Assembly (NCBI GenBank): GCA_029219585.1
Contig: JAQXTR010000011.1
Coordinates: forward strand, 60,052-124,051
Source: Clostridiales bacterium
Lineage (GTDB): Bacteria > Bacillota > Clostridia > UBA1381
Reading direction: 5' to 3'
DNA length: 64,000 nucleotides
Within the stretch, counting starts at the first letter, position 1; every line of letters starts with the position of its first letter. The position numbers and the translations under genes are program-made. Below the pieces are notes generated by a model. That model did not search any database. It worked only from the letters and a program-made list of their open reading frames with translations, and had not been told where the DNA came from. Positions 50,914-63,708 of the stretch are shown piece after piece.

Positions 50914-52128
50914 ATGGCAAAGGTAAACGAAAATTATTTGAAGCTTCCGGGCAGCTACCTTTTTTCAACGGTAGCAAAAAAAAGCGCGGCATATGCGGCG
51001 GCACACCCGGACAGGGAAGTTATAAAGATGAGCATCGGCGATGTTACAAAGCCGCTTGCTCCTGCGATAATCGAGGCAATGCATAAGGCTGTTGACGAGA
51101 TGGCAGATGCGGAAAGCTTCAGAGGCTACGGTCCGGAGCAGGGCTATGACTTCTTGCGAAATAAGATTGTCGAGGCTGATTATAAAGCTTTGGGGCTGGA
51201 TATAGCAGCAGATGAAATATTCGTATCTGACGGAGCAAAATCTGACTGCGGCAATATCGGTGATATATTCTCGGTTGATAATAAGGTTGCTGTCTGCGAT
51301 CCGGTCTATCCGGTTTATGTTGATACCAATGCAATGGCAGGCCGCGCGGGCGATTATAAAGACGGCAGGTGGAGCAATCTGGTATATATGCCGTGTCTTG
51401 AGGAAAACGGATTTATGCCTCAGATTCCAAAAGAAAAGGTTGATATAATTTATCTGTGCTTCCCGAACAACCCGATCGGCGTTGCCGCTACAAGAGAGCA
51501 GCTTAAGCCGTGGGTGGATTATGCAAAGGCTAACGGAGCTGTTATTCTTTACGACAGCGCGTATGAAGCGTTTATAACAGATCCCGATGTGCCCCATTCG
51601 ATCTATGAAATTGAGGGTGCAAAGGAGGTTGCAATCGAGTTCAGAAGCTTCTCAAAGACAGCAGGCTTTACCGGTACGCGATGCGCATATACAGTAATCC
51701 CTCATGCTCTTAAGGTGGACGGCGTAGAGCTTAACAGCCTTTGGAACAGACGTCATACGACAAAGTTCAACGGTGTGCCGTACATTGTACAGAGAGCCGC
51801 CGAGGCAGTATATTCGCCCGAGGGGCAGAAGCAGACAAGGGACGCCATTGAATATTACTTAAATAATGCAAAGCTTATCCGTGAAGGGCTTACCGAGGCG
51901 GGCTTTACGGTATACGGAGGAGAAAATTCTCCGTATGTCTGGGCAAAGACTCCGGACGGTATGGGTTCATGGGAATTTTTCGATAAGCTTCTTGAGGAGG
52001 CTAATGTTGTAACAACACCGGGTGAGGGCTTCGGTCCGAGCGGCGAGGGATATGTAAGATTTACCGCCTTCTCAACAAAAGAAAATACAATAAAGGCTAT
52101 GGACAGAATCAAAAATCTGGTTAAGTAA
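50914..52128 (+). CDS. dapL: LL-diaminopimelate aminotransferase
   Basis: A 404-residue PLP aminotransferase that makes LL-DAP from tetrahydrodipicolinate in one step with glutamate. Landmarks: [19 protein letters not shown] at the start, [53 protein letters not shown], and the PLP lysine in [18 protein letters not shown]. This route bypasses the succinylase and acetylase branches. AAGGA precedes the ATG. With dapF it gives the last two steps to meso-DAP, and its amino donor glutamate comes from the adjacent gltBD. Confidence 0.95.
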   Translation: MAKVNENYLKLPGSYLFSTVAKKSAAYAAAHPDREVIKMSIGDVTKPLAPAIIEAMHKAVDEMADAESFRGYGPEQGYDFLRNKIVEADYKALGLDIAADEIFVSDGAKSDCGNIGDIFSVDNKVAVCDPVYPVYVDTNAMAGRAGDYKDGRWSNLVYMPCLEENGFMPQIPKEKVDIIYLCFPNNPIGVAATREQLKPWVDYAKANGAVILYDSAYEAFITDPDVPHSIYEIEGAKEVAIEFRSFSKTAGFTGTRCAYTVIPHALKVDGVELNSLWNRRHTTKFNGVPYIVQRAAEAVYSPEGQKQTRDAIEYYLNNAKLIREGLTEAGFTVYGGENSPYVWAKTPDGMGSWEFFDKLLEEANVVTTPGEGFGPSGEGYVRFTAFSTKENTIKAMDRIKNLVK

Positions 52129-52148
52129 ACAGCCTCAAAGAGAAAGCA

Positions 52149-52210
52149 AGGGCGCTTTAATCTACATACTGATGTTTTTCAGTGTGTTGTTAAAGTGCTC
52201 TTATTTTTAT
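52149..52210 (+). terminator. long hairpin terminator between dapL and gltB
   Basis: GGGCGCTTTAA pairs with TTAAAGTGCTC (G-U pairs), with an inner ACATACTGA/TCAGTGTGT stem, then TTATTTTTAT. Ends dapL; since it lies so near gltB it could also act as a leader attenuator. Confidence 0.7.
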
Positions 52211-52249
52211 CAAAGCTTTAGTTATATTATGAAAGGAATGGATATTAGA

Positions 52250-55200
52250 ATGGAAAACGGACTTCCTAAAAAGCAGGGGTTATATGACCCGCAATTTGAG
52301 CATGACGCGTGCGGTATAGGCTGTATTGCCAACATCAAGGGCAAGAAGTCGCACAGTATTGTCAATCAGGGTATCGAGATACTTAAAAATCTCGCACACC
52401 GCGGCGGTGTCGGCTCGGAGCCGGATACGGGAGACGGCGCGGGCATCCTTATTCAGATGCCGCATAAATTCATGCGCAAGGTATGTGAAAACGAGAATAT
52501 TGAGCTGCCCGGTAAAGGTGATTACGGTGTGGGCATGCTGTTCTTATCACCGGATAAGGATACAAGAGAAAAAAGCCTGACGATACTTAAGAGCATCATA
52601 GAGAGTGAGGGACAGACGGTTCTGGGCGTAAGAAATGTACCGGTATATGATGTCTGTATTGGAAATACTGCGCGTGAGGCGCAGCCGTACATCGTGCAGG
52701 TCTTTGTCGGCAAAGCAGATAAAGATATGGATAACGATGATTTTGAAAGAAGACTTTATGTTATTTCAAAGCTTGCGGAAAAGAAGATAAGAAAGAGCGG
52801 GAAGGACAATTATTTCTATTTTGCATCCTTCTCGTCAAGAACAATCGTATACAAGGGTATGCTTACTCCGGAGCAGGTGAACGCGTTCTATCTTGACTTA
52901 AAGGATGAGGATCTGGAAACCGCCATCGCGCTTGTTCATTCGCGTTTTTCAACAAATACATTCCCTTCATGGGAAAGAGCGCACCCAAACAGATATATTA
53001 TCCATAACGGAGAAATCAACACAATCCGCGGTAATGTAAACTGGGTAAAGGCAAGGGAGCGGATGTTCTCAACACCGGAGTTCGACGGAGATATGGAAAA
53101 AATCATGCCGGTAATAAACGAGGACGGTTCGGATTCGGCAATGCTTGACAACTATCTGCAGTTCCTTCATCTTTCCGGTTTCTCACTGCCGCGCGCTGTG
53201 ATGATGACGATCCCTGAGCCATGGGAAAAGAATGAAACCATGGATCCGAAAAAGCGCAGCTTTTACGAGTATCATTCATGTATTACCGAGCCGTGGGACG
53301 GTCCTGCTGCCGTAGCCTTTACAGACGGTACGCTTGTCGGTGCGACACTTGACAGAAACGGATTAAGACCGGCAAGATATTATGTTACATCGGATGATAT
53401 GATTATCCTTGCATCAGAGGTAGGCGTAACAAATATTGACCAGAGCAAAATTATTGCAAAGGAAAGGCTGCATCCGGGCAAAATGCTTCTTATTGACACA
53501 GAAAAGGGCAAGATAGTATCTGATGAGGAAATCAAGGAATATGAGGCTAATTATAAGCCGTATGATAAATGGGTAAAGAAAACACTTGTGGATATAAAGG
53601 ATCTTCCGGTGAATACGGGCTGCTCAAAGACATGGCATGATCTTGTTGCGGAGATAAAGGCGAGCGCGGCAAAGTCCATAAATAAGGACATGGCGCTGCG
53701 CAATGCTCTGTTCCTTGACAATATGTTTGTAAACCGCGAAAACGGTGATGACGGAGGACTGTCGCTTCTTACACGTGAAAAGCTTTTCGGATACACGTGG
53801 GAGGACATAAATATGACGATAAGACAGATCGTTGAAAAGGGTGATGATCCTATAGGCGCCATGGGTACGGATACTCCTATCGCGGTACTGTCCGAAAAGC
53901 CGCAGATGCTTTATAACTATTTCAAGCAGCTTTTTGCACAGGTCACAAATCCTCCGATTGACGCAATACGTGAAAAGATTGTAACATCGACCTTTACACT
54001 GTTCGGCTGCGAGCAGAATCTTCTTACATCAAGCGAGCTCAACTGCCGCAAGGTCAGAGCAAACAGCCCCATACTCAGCAATGAGGAGCTTGCAAAGCTG
54101 CGGACAATAAACAAAGACGGCTTTAAGTCAATCACGTTATCGTCGCTCTTTAACACCCATGCCGAGCATGATATGGAGTCGGCAATGGAAACGATATTTG
54201 AGGCTGCCGATATTGCGGTTGAAAACGGCTATAATATAATCATTCTTTCGGATAAGGGTGCAAACAAGCACAAGGCTCCTATTCCGGCGCTTCTTGCGGC
54301 ATCAGGTCTGCACCATCACCTTATCCGCAGGGGTACAAGAATGAAGGTATCAATCGTTCTTGAAACGGGCGAGCCAAGAGAGGTTCATCATTTCGCATGC
54401 CTTGTCGGCTACGGCGTAAACGGCATCAACCCATATCTTGTATATGAGGCTGTTGAGGAGCTTTGCGACCTTAAGATGATAAGCTATTCATATGATGAAG
54501 CCGTTGAGCGTTACAACAACGCAATAACCAACGGTATTGTAAAGATAATGTCGAAGATGGGTATTTCAACTATCGCGTCATATCAGGGTGCACAGATATT
54601 TGAAGCTCTCGGTATAAAGGCATCGGTTGTTGACAAATACTTTACGGGAACAACAACGAGAATCGGCGGACTGGGACTTGAGGAGATTGAGAAGGAGGTT
54701 ATGATGCGTGTCAACGAGGCATTTAACAAAATCACCTCAAAGAAGTCGCTGAAGGCAGGCGGAGATTATAAATGGAGAGCCAAGGGCGAATATCATATGT
54801 TCAATCCCGAATCAATCTATAAGCTCCAGACGGCATGCCGCACAGGAAATTACAAGCTTTACAAGGAGTATGCCGAGGAAATGGATTCACACCGCGGCAA
54901 GCAGTGCAATATCCGCGGTATGCTTGAGATAAAGACTATCGACAAGCCGATAGCGATAGATAAGGTAGAAAGCGTGGAGAGTATTGTAAAGCGATTTAAG
55001 ACCGGTGCTATGTCATACGGTTCCATTTCGGGCGAGGCTCATGAATGTCTTGCAATTGCGATGAACCGTCTGGGCGGTAAGTCAAACAGCGGTGAGGGCG
55101 GAGAGAATCCCGACAGATTTATCCCTGACCCCAACGGTGACAGCCGCTGCTCGGCAATCAAGCAGGTTGCATCGGGACGGTTCGGAGTGCACATTGACTA

Positions 55201-56938
55201 TCTCCAGAATGCAAAGGAAATACAGATAAAGATGGCGCAGGGTGCAAAACCGGGCGAGGGAGGACACCTTCCGGGCGGTAAGGTATATCCGTGGATTGCG
55301 AAGGCAAGGCATTCAACACCGGGTGTATCACTTATTTCACCCCCGCCGCATCATGATATATATTCCATTGAAGACCTTGCGCAGCTCATAACCGACCTCA
55401 AGAATGCAAACCGTGATGCGCGGGTAACCGTTAAGCTTGTTTCTGAGGCAGGTGTGGGAACAATTGCAGTCGGAGTAGCAAAGGGACGCGCAGACGTTAT
55501 ACTGATTTCAGGCTATGACGGCGGTACAGGTGCCGCGCCAAGAACAGGAGTAAGACACGCGGGACTGCCGTGGGAGCTGGGAGTTGCCGAAACCCATCAG
55601 GCATTGCTTATGAATAATCTCAGAAACAGGGTTGTAATAGAAACTGACGGTAAGCTCTTAACAGGCCGTGATGTAGCGGTTGCGGCACTTTTGGGTGCTG
55701 AGGAATACGGATTTGCAACAGGTCCGCTGATTGCGATAGGCTGTGTAATGATGAGAGTATGTAATCTTGATACCTGCCCTGTGGGAGTTGCGACACAGAA
55801 TCCTAAGCTTCGTTCACGCTTTGCGGGAAAGCCTGAGTATGTGGAGAACTTTATGAGATTTATAGCTCAGGATCTCAGAGAGTGGATGGCCAAGATTGGT
55901 GTTAAAACTATTGATGAAATGATAGGTCATGTTGAAATGCTCTCGCAGAAAAAACTTGACAGTAACTGGAAGGCAGAAAAGGTTGATCTTTCGTCACTTC
56001 TTTATCAGCCGAAGATATGCTCAAACGATTATGAGCGTTATCATACGGAAAACCAGGATCATGAGCTGCACAAGACTTTGGATATGAATACGCTGCTGCA
56101 GCTTTGCAAGCCGGCAATAAATAACGGTAAGAAAATATCGGCAAAGCTTTCAATAAGGAACACCGATCGTGTAACCGGCACAATCCTTTCATCGGAAATC
56201 GCGAGAAAGTACGGTGAGGAGGGACTCCCGGCAGATACAATTAATCTTGATTTTGTAGGCTCGGCAGGACAAAGCTTCGGAGCGTTCCTTGCCCCGGGTG
56301 TTACGATGAAGCTTGAGGGCGACTCAAACGACTATATCGGAAAAGGCCTTTCGGGCGGTAAAATTATCGTTGTTCCGCCGACGGATGCGGCATTTAATCC
56401 GTCAGAGAACGTAATTATCGGTAATGTTGCATTTTACGGTGCAATCAGCGGTGAGGCTTATATAAGAGGCATAGCCGGAGAGCGTTTCTGTGTAAGAAAC
56501 TCGGGAATGAGCGCGGTTGTCGAGGGCGTGGGCGATCACGGCTGTGAGTATATGACAGGCGGATGTGTTGTTGTTATCGGCGAAACGGGCAGAAATTTTG
56601 CGGCAGGCATGAGCGGCGGTATCGCATATGTTTATGATAACGGTGCGGACTTTGACTCAAAAATCAATAAAGCTCTTGTAACTGTACAGAAGCCGACGGA
56701 TACGGATCTTGAAAAAATAAAGGAAATGCTTGAAAAGCACTTTGCCGCTACCGACTCGGATACGGCGAAGGCGATTCTTGACAGCTTTGATATCGAGTCG
56801 AAGAAATTTGTCAAGGTAATACCTGTCGATTATGAGAAGGTAGTTACAATTATGGACGAGGAGAATGCAAAGGGTACTGCTTATGAGGACGCTATGCTTA
56901 TCGCATTCGAGAACGTAACCGGTAAAAAGGTTTCTTAA
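52250..56938 (+). CDS. gltB: glutamate synthase (NADPH), large subunit
   Basis: About 1562 residues. A short propeptide ends at the catalytic Cys of HDACGIGCIANI (about residue 21), followed by the glutaminase domain (to about 430), the central domain, the FMN synthase domain (about 830-1200, with TGAMSYGSISGEAHECLAIA and GTGAAPRTGVRHAGLPWELG), the 3Fe-4S cysteines in CVMMRVCNLDTCPVGVATQN, and the C-terminal beta-helix (GLSGGKI, GNVAFYGAISGEAY). It makes two glutamates from glutamine and 2-oxoglutarate. The ATG at 52250 is chosen from homology; the ribosome site AAAGGA is 12 bases away. Confidence 0.96.
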   Translation: MENGLPKKQGLYDPQFEHDACGIGCIANIKGKKSHSIVNQGIEILKNLAHRGGVGSEPDTGDGAGILIQMPHKFMRKVCENENIELPGKGDYGVGMLFLSPDKDTREKSLTILKSIIESEGQTVLGVRNVPVYDVCIGNTAREAQPYIVQVFVGKADKDMDNDDFERRLYVISKLAEKKIRKSGKDNYFYFASFSSRTIVYKGMLTPEQVNAFYLDLKDEDLETAIALVHSRFSTNTFPSWERAHPNRYIIHNGEINTIRGNVNWVKARERMFSTPEFDGDMEKIMPVINEDGSDSAMLDNYLQFLHLSGFSLPRAVMMTIPEPWEKNETMDPKKRSFYEYHSCITEPWDGPAAVAFTDGTLVGATLDRNGLRPARYYVTSDDMIILASEVGVTNIDQSKIIAKERLHPGKMLLIDTEKGKIVSDEEIKEYEANYKPYDKWVKKTLVDIKDLPVNTGCSKTWHDLVAEIKASAAKSINKDMALRNALFLDNMFVNRENGDDGGLSLLTREKLFGYTWEDINMTIRQIVEKGDDPIGAMGTDTPIAVLSEKPQMLYNYFKQLFAQVTNPPIDAIREKIVTSTFTLFGCEQNLLTSSELNCRKVRANSPILSNEELAKLRTINKDGFKSITLSSLFNTHAEHDMESAMETIFEAADIAVENGYNIIILSDKGANKHKAPIPALLAASGLHHHLIRRGTRMKVSIVLETGEPREVHHFACLVGYGVNGINPYLVYEAVEELCDLKMISYSYDEAVERYNNAITNGIVKIMSKMGISTIASYQGAQIFEALGIKASVVDKYFTGTTTRIGGLGLEEIEKEVMMRVNEAFNKITSKKSLKAGGDYKWRAKGEYHMFNPESIYKLQTACRTGNYKLYKEYAEEMDSHRGKQCNIRGMLEIKTIDKPIAIDKVESVESIVKRFKTGAMSYGSISGEAHECLAIAMNRLGGKSNSGEGGENPDRFIPDPNGDSRCSAIKQVASGRFGVHIDYLQNAKEIQIKMAQGAKPGEGGHLPGGKVYPWIAKARHSTPGVSLISPPPHHDIYSIEDLAQLITDLKNANRDARVTVKLVSEAGVGTIAVGVAKGRADVILISGYDGGTGAAPRTGVRHAGLPWELGVAETHQALLMNNLRNRVVIETDGKLLTGRDVAVAALLGAEEYGFATGPLIAIGCVMMRVCNLDTCPVGVATQNPKLRSRFAGKPEYVENFMRFIAQDLREWMAKIGVKTIDEMIGHVEMLSQKKLDSNWKAEKVDLSSLLYQPKICSNDYERYHTENQDHELHKTLDMNTLLQLCKPAINNGKKISAKLSIRNTDRVTGTILSSEIARKYGEEGLPADTINLDFVGSAGQSFGAFLAPGVTMKLEGDSNDYIGKGLSGGKIIVVPPTDAAFNPSENVIIGNVAFYGAISGEAYIRGIAGERFCVRNSGMSAVVEGVGDHGCEYMTGGCVVVIGETGRNFAAGMSGGIAYVYDNGADFDSKINKALVTVQKPTDTDLEKIKEMLEKHFAATDSDTAKAILDSFDIESKKFVKVIPVDYEKVVTIMDEENAKGTAYEDAMLIAFENVTGKKVS

Positions 56939-56953
56939 GGAGGAATTGGAACG

Positions 56954-58408
56954 ATGGGTAAACCAACAGGATTTTTAGAATATAACAGACAGCTCCCCGA
57001 GGACAGACCTGTGGAGGAGAGAATACAGGACTGGGGAGAATTTCATACACATTTTGATATTCCCAAGCTGCAGCTGCAGGGAGCAAGATGTATGGATTGC
57101 GGTGTTCCGTTCTGTCATGCAGGTATGCAGATAGGCAGAACATCAATCGGCTGCCCTCTTAACAATCTTATCCCTGAATGGAACGATCTTGTGTATAAGG
57201 GCGACATTGAGGAGGCATACCGCAGACTTTCTCTTACTTCAAATTTCCCGGAGTTTACCGGACGTGTGTGTCCGGCGCTCTGCGAGGGCTCATGCACACT
57301 AGGAATGCATGATCCTGCCGTAACAGTTAAAAATATAGAGGTGCATATTATAGATACGATGTTTGCCGAGGGAAAGGTAAAGCCGAGAATTCCGCAGCGC
57401 TCAACGGAAAAGAGAGTTGCGGTGGTAGGCTCCGGCCCCTCCGGACTCGCCTGCGCCGATATGCTCAATCAGATGGGACATAAGGTAACGGTGTTTGAGC
57501 GTGCCGATCGTCCGGGAGGTCTGCTCATGTACGGTATTCCTAATATGAAGCTTGACAAGAAGATTGTCGAACGCAGAATAAAGCTCATGGAGGATGAAGG
57601 CATTGTATTTAAGACCAATACTGAGGTAGGAAAGAATTATCCTGCGGTAAAGCTTGTTGATGAATTTGATGCGGTTGTGCTTTGTACGGGCGCTACAAAT
57701 CCGAGAACGCTCAATGTTGAAGGTGCAGGGCTGAAGGGTGTCTATTACGCAGTAGACTTTCTTACAAGAAATACAAAGAGCCTTCTGGACAGCGACTTCA
57801 AGGACAGAAGCTATATCAATCCGAAGGATAAAAATGTAATTATTGTCGGAGGCGGAGATACCGGTACAGACTGTGTAGGAACATCAATCCGTCACGGCTG
57901 CAAGAGTGTAACCCAGCTTGAAATCATGGGAGAGCTTTCCGAGAACAGAGGCCCCGACAATCCGTGGCCGGAGTGGCCCAGAATCAAAAAGACAGATTAC
58001 GGTCAGGAGGAGGCAATTTATCTGTACGGTAAGGATCCGAGAGAGTACCTTACAACAATCACAAAGATTGAGGGTAACGAGAAGGGTGAGGTTTCAAAGG
58101 TGCATACGGTACAGGTCGATTGGTCAACCGGAGCTCCCGTTCCCGTAAAGGGTACGGAAAAGGTCCGCGACTGTGATCTCGTATTAATAGCTATGGGCTT
58201 TCTGGGACCTGAGCAGCAGCTCATTGATCAGCTGACGCTTGCTAAGACTGCGCGTTCAAATATTTTCGCTAACGAAGCGGATCATAAAACCTCTATGAAG
58301 GGCATCTTTGCAGCAGGTGACTGCCGCAGAGGACAGAGTCTTGTAGTATGGGCAATAAGAGAGGGAAGAGAAGCAGCGCAAGCGGTTAATGAATATCTCA
58401 TGAAATAA
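56954..58408 (+). CDS. gltD: glutamate synthase (NADPH), small subunit
   Basis: A 484-residue subunit that passes electrons from NADPH through FAD and two 4Fe-4S clusters to GltB. Fe-S cysteines are in CMDCGVPFCHAG, GCPLNNLIPEWN and CPALCEGSCTLGMHD; FAD binding in VAVVGSGPSGLACADMLNQM; NADPH binding in VIIVGGGDTGTDCVGTSIRH. AAGGAGG lies 9 bases before the ATG, 15 bases after gltB, so both form one operon. Length is normal. Confidence 0.96.
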   Translation: MGKPTGFLEYNRQLPEDRPVEERIQDWGEFHTHFDIPKLQLQGARCMDCGVPFCHAGMQIGRTSIGCPLNNLIPEWNDLVYKGDIEEAYRRLSLTSNFPEFTGRVCPALCEGSCTLGMHDPAVTVKNIEVHIIDTMFAEGKVKPRIPQRSTEKRVAVVGSGPSGLACADMLNQMGHKVTVFERADRPGGLLMYGIPNMKLDKKIVERRIKLMEDEGIVFKTNTEVGKNYPAVKLVDEFDAVVLCTGATNPRTLNVEGAGLKGVYYAVDFLTRNTKSLLDSDFKDRSYINPKDKNVIIVGGGDTGTDCVGTSIRHGCKSVTQLEIMGELSENRGPDNPWPEWPRIKKTDYGQEEAIYLYGKDPREYLTTITKIEGNEKGEVSKVHTVQVDWSTGAPVPVKGTEKVRDCDLVLIAMGFLGPEQQLIDQLTLAKTARSNIFANEADHKTSMKGIFAAGDCRRGQSLVVWAIREGREAAQAVNEYLMK

Positions 58409-58423
58409 TATGTGAAAAGCGAG

Positions 58424-58449
58424 AGGGGCTGCAGTACACTGCAGCCCCT
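58424..58449. terminator. hairpin between gltD and the convergent deacetylase-like gene
   Basis: AGGGGCTGCAG (58424-58434) TACA CTGCAGCCCCT (58439-58449), an 11-pair GC-rich stem; T runs on both sides are poor, better on the minus side. Confidence 0.65.
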
Positions 58450-58471
58450 GAAATTTGCGTTGTATTGATTT

Positions 58472-59764
58472 TTACTCAGCCTCAATGCCGTTATCTTCCG
58501 GCGTTGAAGCAGCTGTACCGGAGGATGTGTTTGAAGAAGCCGTATTGGATGTGCTTGTTCCGGACGAGCCTGTCGATGAAGATGGTGACGAAGATGAAGA
58601 CTTGCCTCCCGAGGCTTTGCCTGATGACGAGCCCGTATTGGATGACGATGTGCTGCCGGAGTTTGGTTTGCTGCTCTGGGCAGAGCCTGAGGATGTTGTC
58701 GAGCTGCCTGTTGATCCGGATGCAGAACCGGATGCAGCACCTGTACCGGAGGGGGCAGCTGTAGCCGGAGCCGATGAGCCCGGCTTTTCGGTGACGGATG
58801 TGTTATCCGTTGCTGATGGAGCATCCGTGCTCAGATCAGCGTTAGAAAAATCGATTTCATCAAGTCTGTTAAATGTCCAGCCCTCGTCTATAAGCTGTTC
58901 AATAAGCTGTGAAAGCATATCAACCGTTGGCTGCTTGTTAGCTGAATCATGCATCTGTATTACAAGGTTATTCAGCTGCGGCTTATATTTGTTAAAGTAG
59001 AAAAGCAGATTTTCAGCGGTCTTTTTAACGCTTGTAACCTCATCGCCGTTTGAACAATTCCAGTCACACTGATAATAGCCTTCATCTGCCAGCTTTTCGG
59101 CAAGCGCTGTGGTTTTTGTATAATTGCTGCCGCCCGGGAAACGGACAAGCTTGAACGCTTCAATACCTGCAGGAGCATTTTCGGCTATAAGCTCATATGT
59201 TTTATTGACCTCGTTCATGAAGGTTGCTTCATTTGAATATATTGTACTGTAAACATCGGTATATGAGCTGACTGCCGCAAGATGTCCTTCCTGCATTACC
59301 CTTGTACACAGCTGGGGATTCTTCTCAATCTCCTTGCCTGTCATAAAGAAGGTCGCCTTGATGTTATATCTGCGCAGAATATCAAGAATCTGCGGAGTTA
59401 TCGTTTCATCCGGACCGTTCTCAAACGTGAGATACGCATGATTTTTCTGCCCTGAATTCTTTAATACTGTAAGCAGATCATTGCTCCCCGCCTTTGGCAC
59501 AGGGATTTCGGCACGCGGTGCCGTTTGAACGGATAACGGTGCTTCGGAGGATGAAAGGGGAGTCTGTGTTTCAGTAACGCTTCCTACTATAGTCCCCTCA
59601 CTCTGAGTGCCTTTACTGCACTTTGAAATACCCGAAATTATAATTATAATCACCAACACAACAAGTGCGCCTGAAAGAACAAGCTTTAAAATGCGCATAC
59701 GTTCTCTTTGTTCTCTCTGACGCTGAAGACGTTCACGGCGTCTTGCTTCAAAATCATTTGACAT
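58472..59764 (-). CDS. membrane-anchored polysaccharide-deacetylase-like protein lacking catalytic residues
   Basis: About 430 residues: basic cytoplasmic start, one membrane segment (about 27-47), a NodB-fold domain (about 100-290) and a Ser/Gly/Thr-rich tail (about 295-430). The catalytic TFDDGPD motif has become TFENGPD (113-119), and the metal-binding HSYTHxY reads SSYTDVY (166-172), so both zinc histidines and the second Asp are gone; RFPGGSN is kept. It is probably a binding pseudo-enzyme. Start uncertain: the ATG at 59764 is used, but a TTG two codons upstream has better spacing to GAGGTG, and a GTG at 59779 is also in frame. Confidence 0.75.
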   Translation of the reverse strand: MSNDFEARRRERLQRQREQRERMRILKLVLSGALVVLVIIIIISGISKCSKGTQSEGTIVGSVTETQTPLSSSEAPLSVQTAPRAEIPVPKAGSNDLLTVLKNSGQKNHAYLTFENGPDETITPQILDILRRYNIKATFFMTGKEIEKNPQLCTRVMQEGHLAAVSSYTDVYSTIYSNEATFMNEVNKTYELIAENAPAGIEAFKLVRFPGGSNYTKTTALAEKLADEGYYQCDWNCSNGDEVTSVKKTAENLLFYFNKYKPQLNNLVIQMHDSANKQPTVDMLSQLIEQLIDEGWTFNRLDEIDFSNADLSTDAPSATDNTSVTEKPGSSAPATAAPSGTGAASGSASGSTGSSTTSSGSAQSSKPNSGSTSSSNTGSSSGKASGGKSSSSSPSSSTGSSGTSTSNTASSNTSSGTAASTPEDNGIEAE

Positions 59765-59820
59765 TGCCAATTTATTCACCTCAAAATAGTCTGTATTTAA
59801 ATAAAAGCCTTTACTGAATT

Positions 59821-59849
59821 ATTATACACTAAGAAATCACAAAATTCAA
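59821..59849 (-). promoter_or_regulatory. promoter for the deacetylase-like gene
   Basis: On the minus strand TTGAAT (complement of 59844-59849), 17 bases, TATAAT (complement of 59821-59826). Confidence 0.75.
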
Positions 59850-59917
59850 TCTTTTTTTACAAAAATATTTTAAATTTTTGAAAAAAATAATATGAATATC
59901 TATACTCAAATTATTGA

Positions 59918-62788
<2,871 letters not shown>

Positions 62789-62795
62789 TTGCGTA

Positions 62796-63578
62796 CTATT
62801 TCGAAGAAGCATTAGTCATTCTGTATTCGCGAGGAGTGCAGCCCTTGAACTTTGCAAATGTTCTGTTAAAGGTGCGCAGTGATGAGAAGCCGGAGGCAAA
62901 GGCAGCCTGAGTGACGGACATATGTGTGTTTTTTAATATGTCGCATGCCAACTCCACACGTTTATTATTTATGTATTGACTGAAGGAGGTATTCAGTTTA
63001 TTTTGAAAAACGTGGGCGGCATATGAACGGCTTATATGCAGATTATCTGCAACATCATTAATGGTGATAGGTTCACTGTAATGAGAGTTGCAGAAAATCA
63101 GCATATTTTTTACTGTACTGATATTGTATCTGTCTTGCTTGACAAGCGTAATGTGTTGCATCGAAATTCCGATAAGCGCAAGAATGATCCCCCGCTGAGC
63201 TTCAAAGGGAAGCCCAGCACTTTTATCGAAAAATATATCAAACAGCCTGAGCATATATGACGTATTTTCTGAAATAACAGGAGACTGAGGGAGCATATTC
63301 AGAAAAGTGCTTTTAAATTCAGACAGCAAATCCACTGAACATATAATAACATATGCTTTCGTATTCTGTGAATTATCGTATCGGTGTATCTGGTTGGGAA
63401 ATATAATGAATACGTCACCCGCACTCAGTTTATGGCTTTTCTCCTCTATATACAGGTTACAGCTGCCGGAGAGTATGTATCCAAATTCGATATGCTCATG
63501 GAGATGCGCATCAAAATCCATGCTGTTCGCTGTAAAAGCCTGTATCTTGTTCTGTCTTTCCTCAAAAAAATAATTCAT
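62796..63578 (-). CDS. AraC-family transcriptional regulator
   Basis: A 260-residue regulator: N-terminal cupin sugar-sensing domain (about 15-85, HLHEHIEFGYILSGSCNLYI) and C-terminal double HTH (about 155-256; first HTH ITINDVADNLHISRSYAAHV, second MSVTQAAFASGFSSLRTFNR, ending GCTPREYR). It faces the GH3 gene across one symmetric promoter and converges on lacZ, so both are likely targets, responding to a sugar. AAGGG lies about 9 bases before the ATG. Confidence 0.9.
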   Translation of the reverse strand: MNYFFEERQNKIQAFTANSMDFDAHLHEHIEFGYILSGSCNLYIEEKSHKLSAGDVFIIFPNQIHRYDNSQNTKAYVIICSVDLLSEFKSTFLNMLPQSPVISENTSYMLRLFDIFFDKSAGLPFEAQRGIILALIGISMQHITLVKQDRYNISTVKNMLIFCNSHYSEPITINDVADNLHISRSYAAHVFQNKLNTSFSQYINNKRVELACDILKNTHMSVTQAAFASGFSSLRTFNRTFAKFKGCTPREYRMTNASSK

Positions 63579-63630
63579 AGCTCTATCCCTTTATTATAGC
63601 ATAAAATGACCGATTTTTGTTCTGATTTGT

Positions 63631-63665
63631 CTTGTATTATAACACATTATAGTATAAAATACAAG
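63631..63665. promoter_or_regulatory. symmetric, fully overlapping divergent promoters (AraC gene and GH3 gene)
   Basis: CTTGTATT (63631-63638) and AATACAAG (63658-63665) are perfect complements. On the plus strand TTGTAT, 17 bases, TAAAAT; on the minus strand TTGTAT (complement of 63659-63664), 17 bases, TATAAT. Each -35 overlaps the other strand's -10, so polymerase can occupy only one direction at a time. Confidence 0.7.
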
Positions 63666-63708
63666 TATAAAATAAAAAAACAAAAAATAGAAGGAGTGTA
63701 TAAAAACT

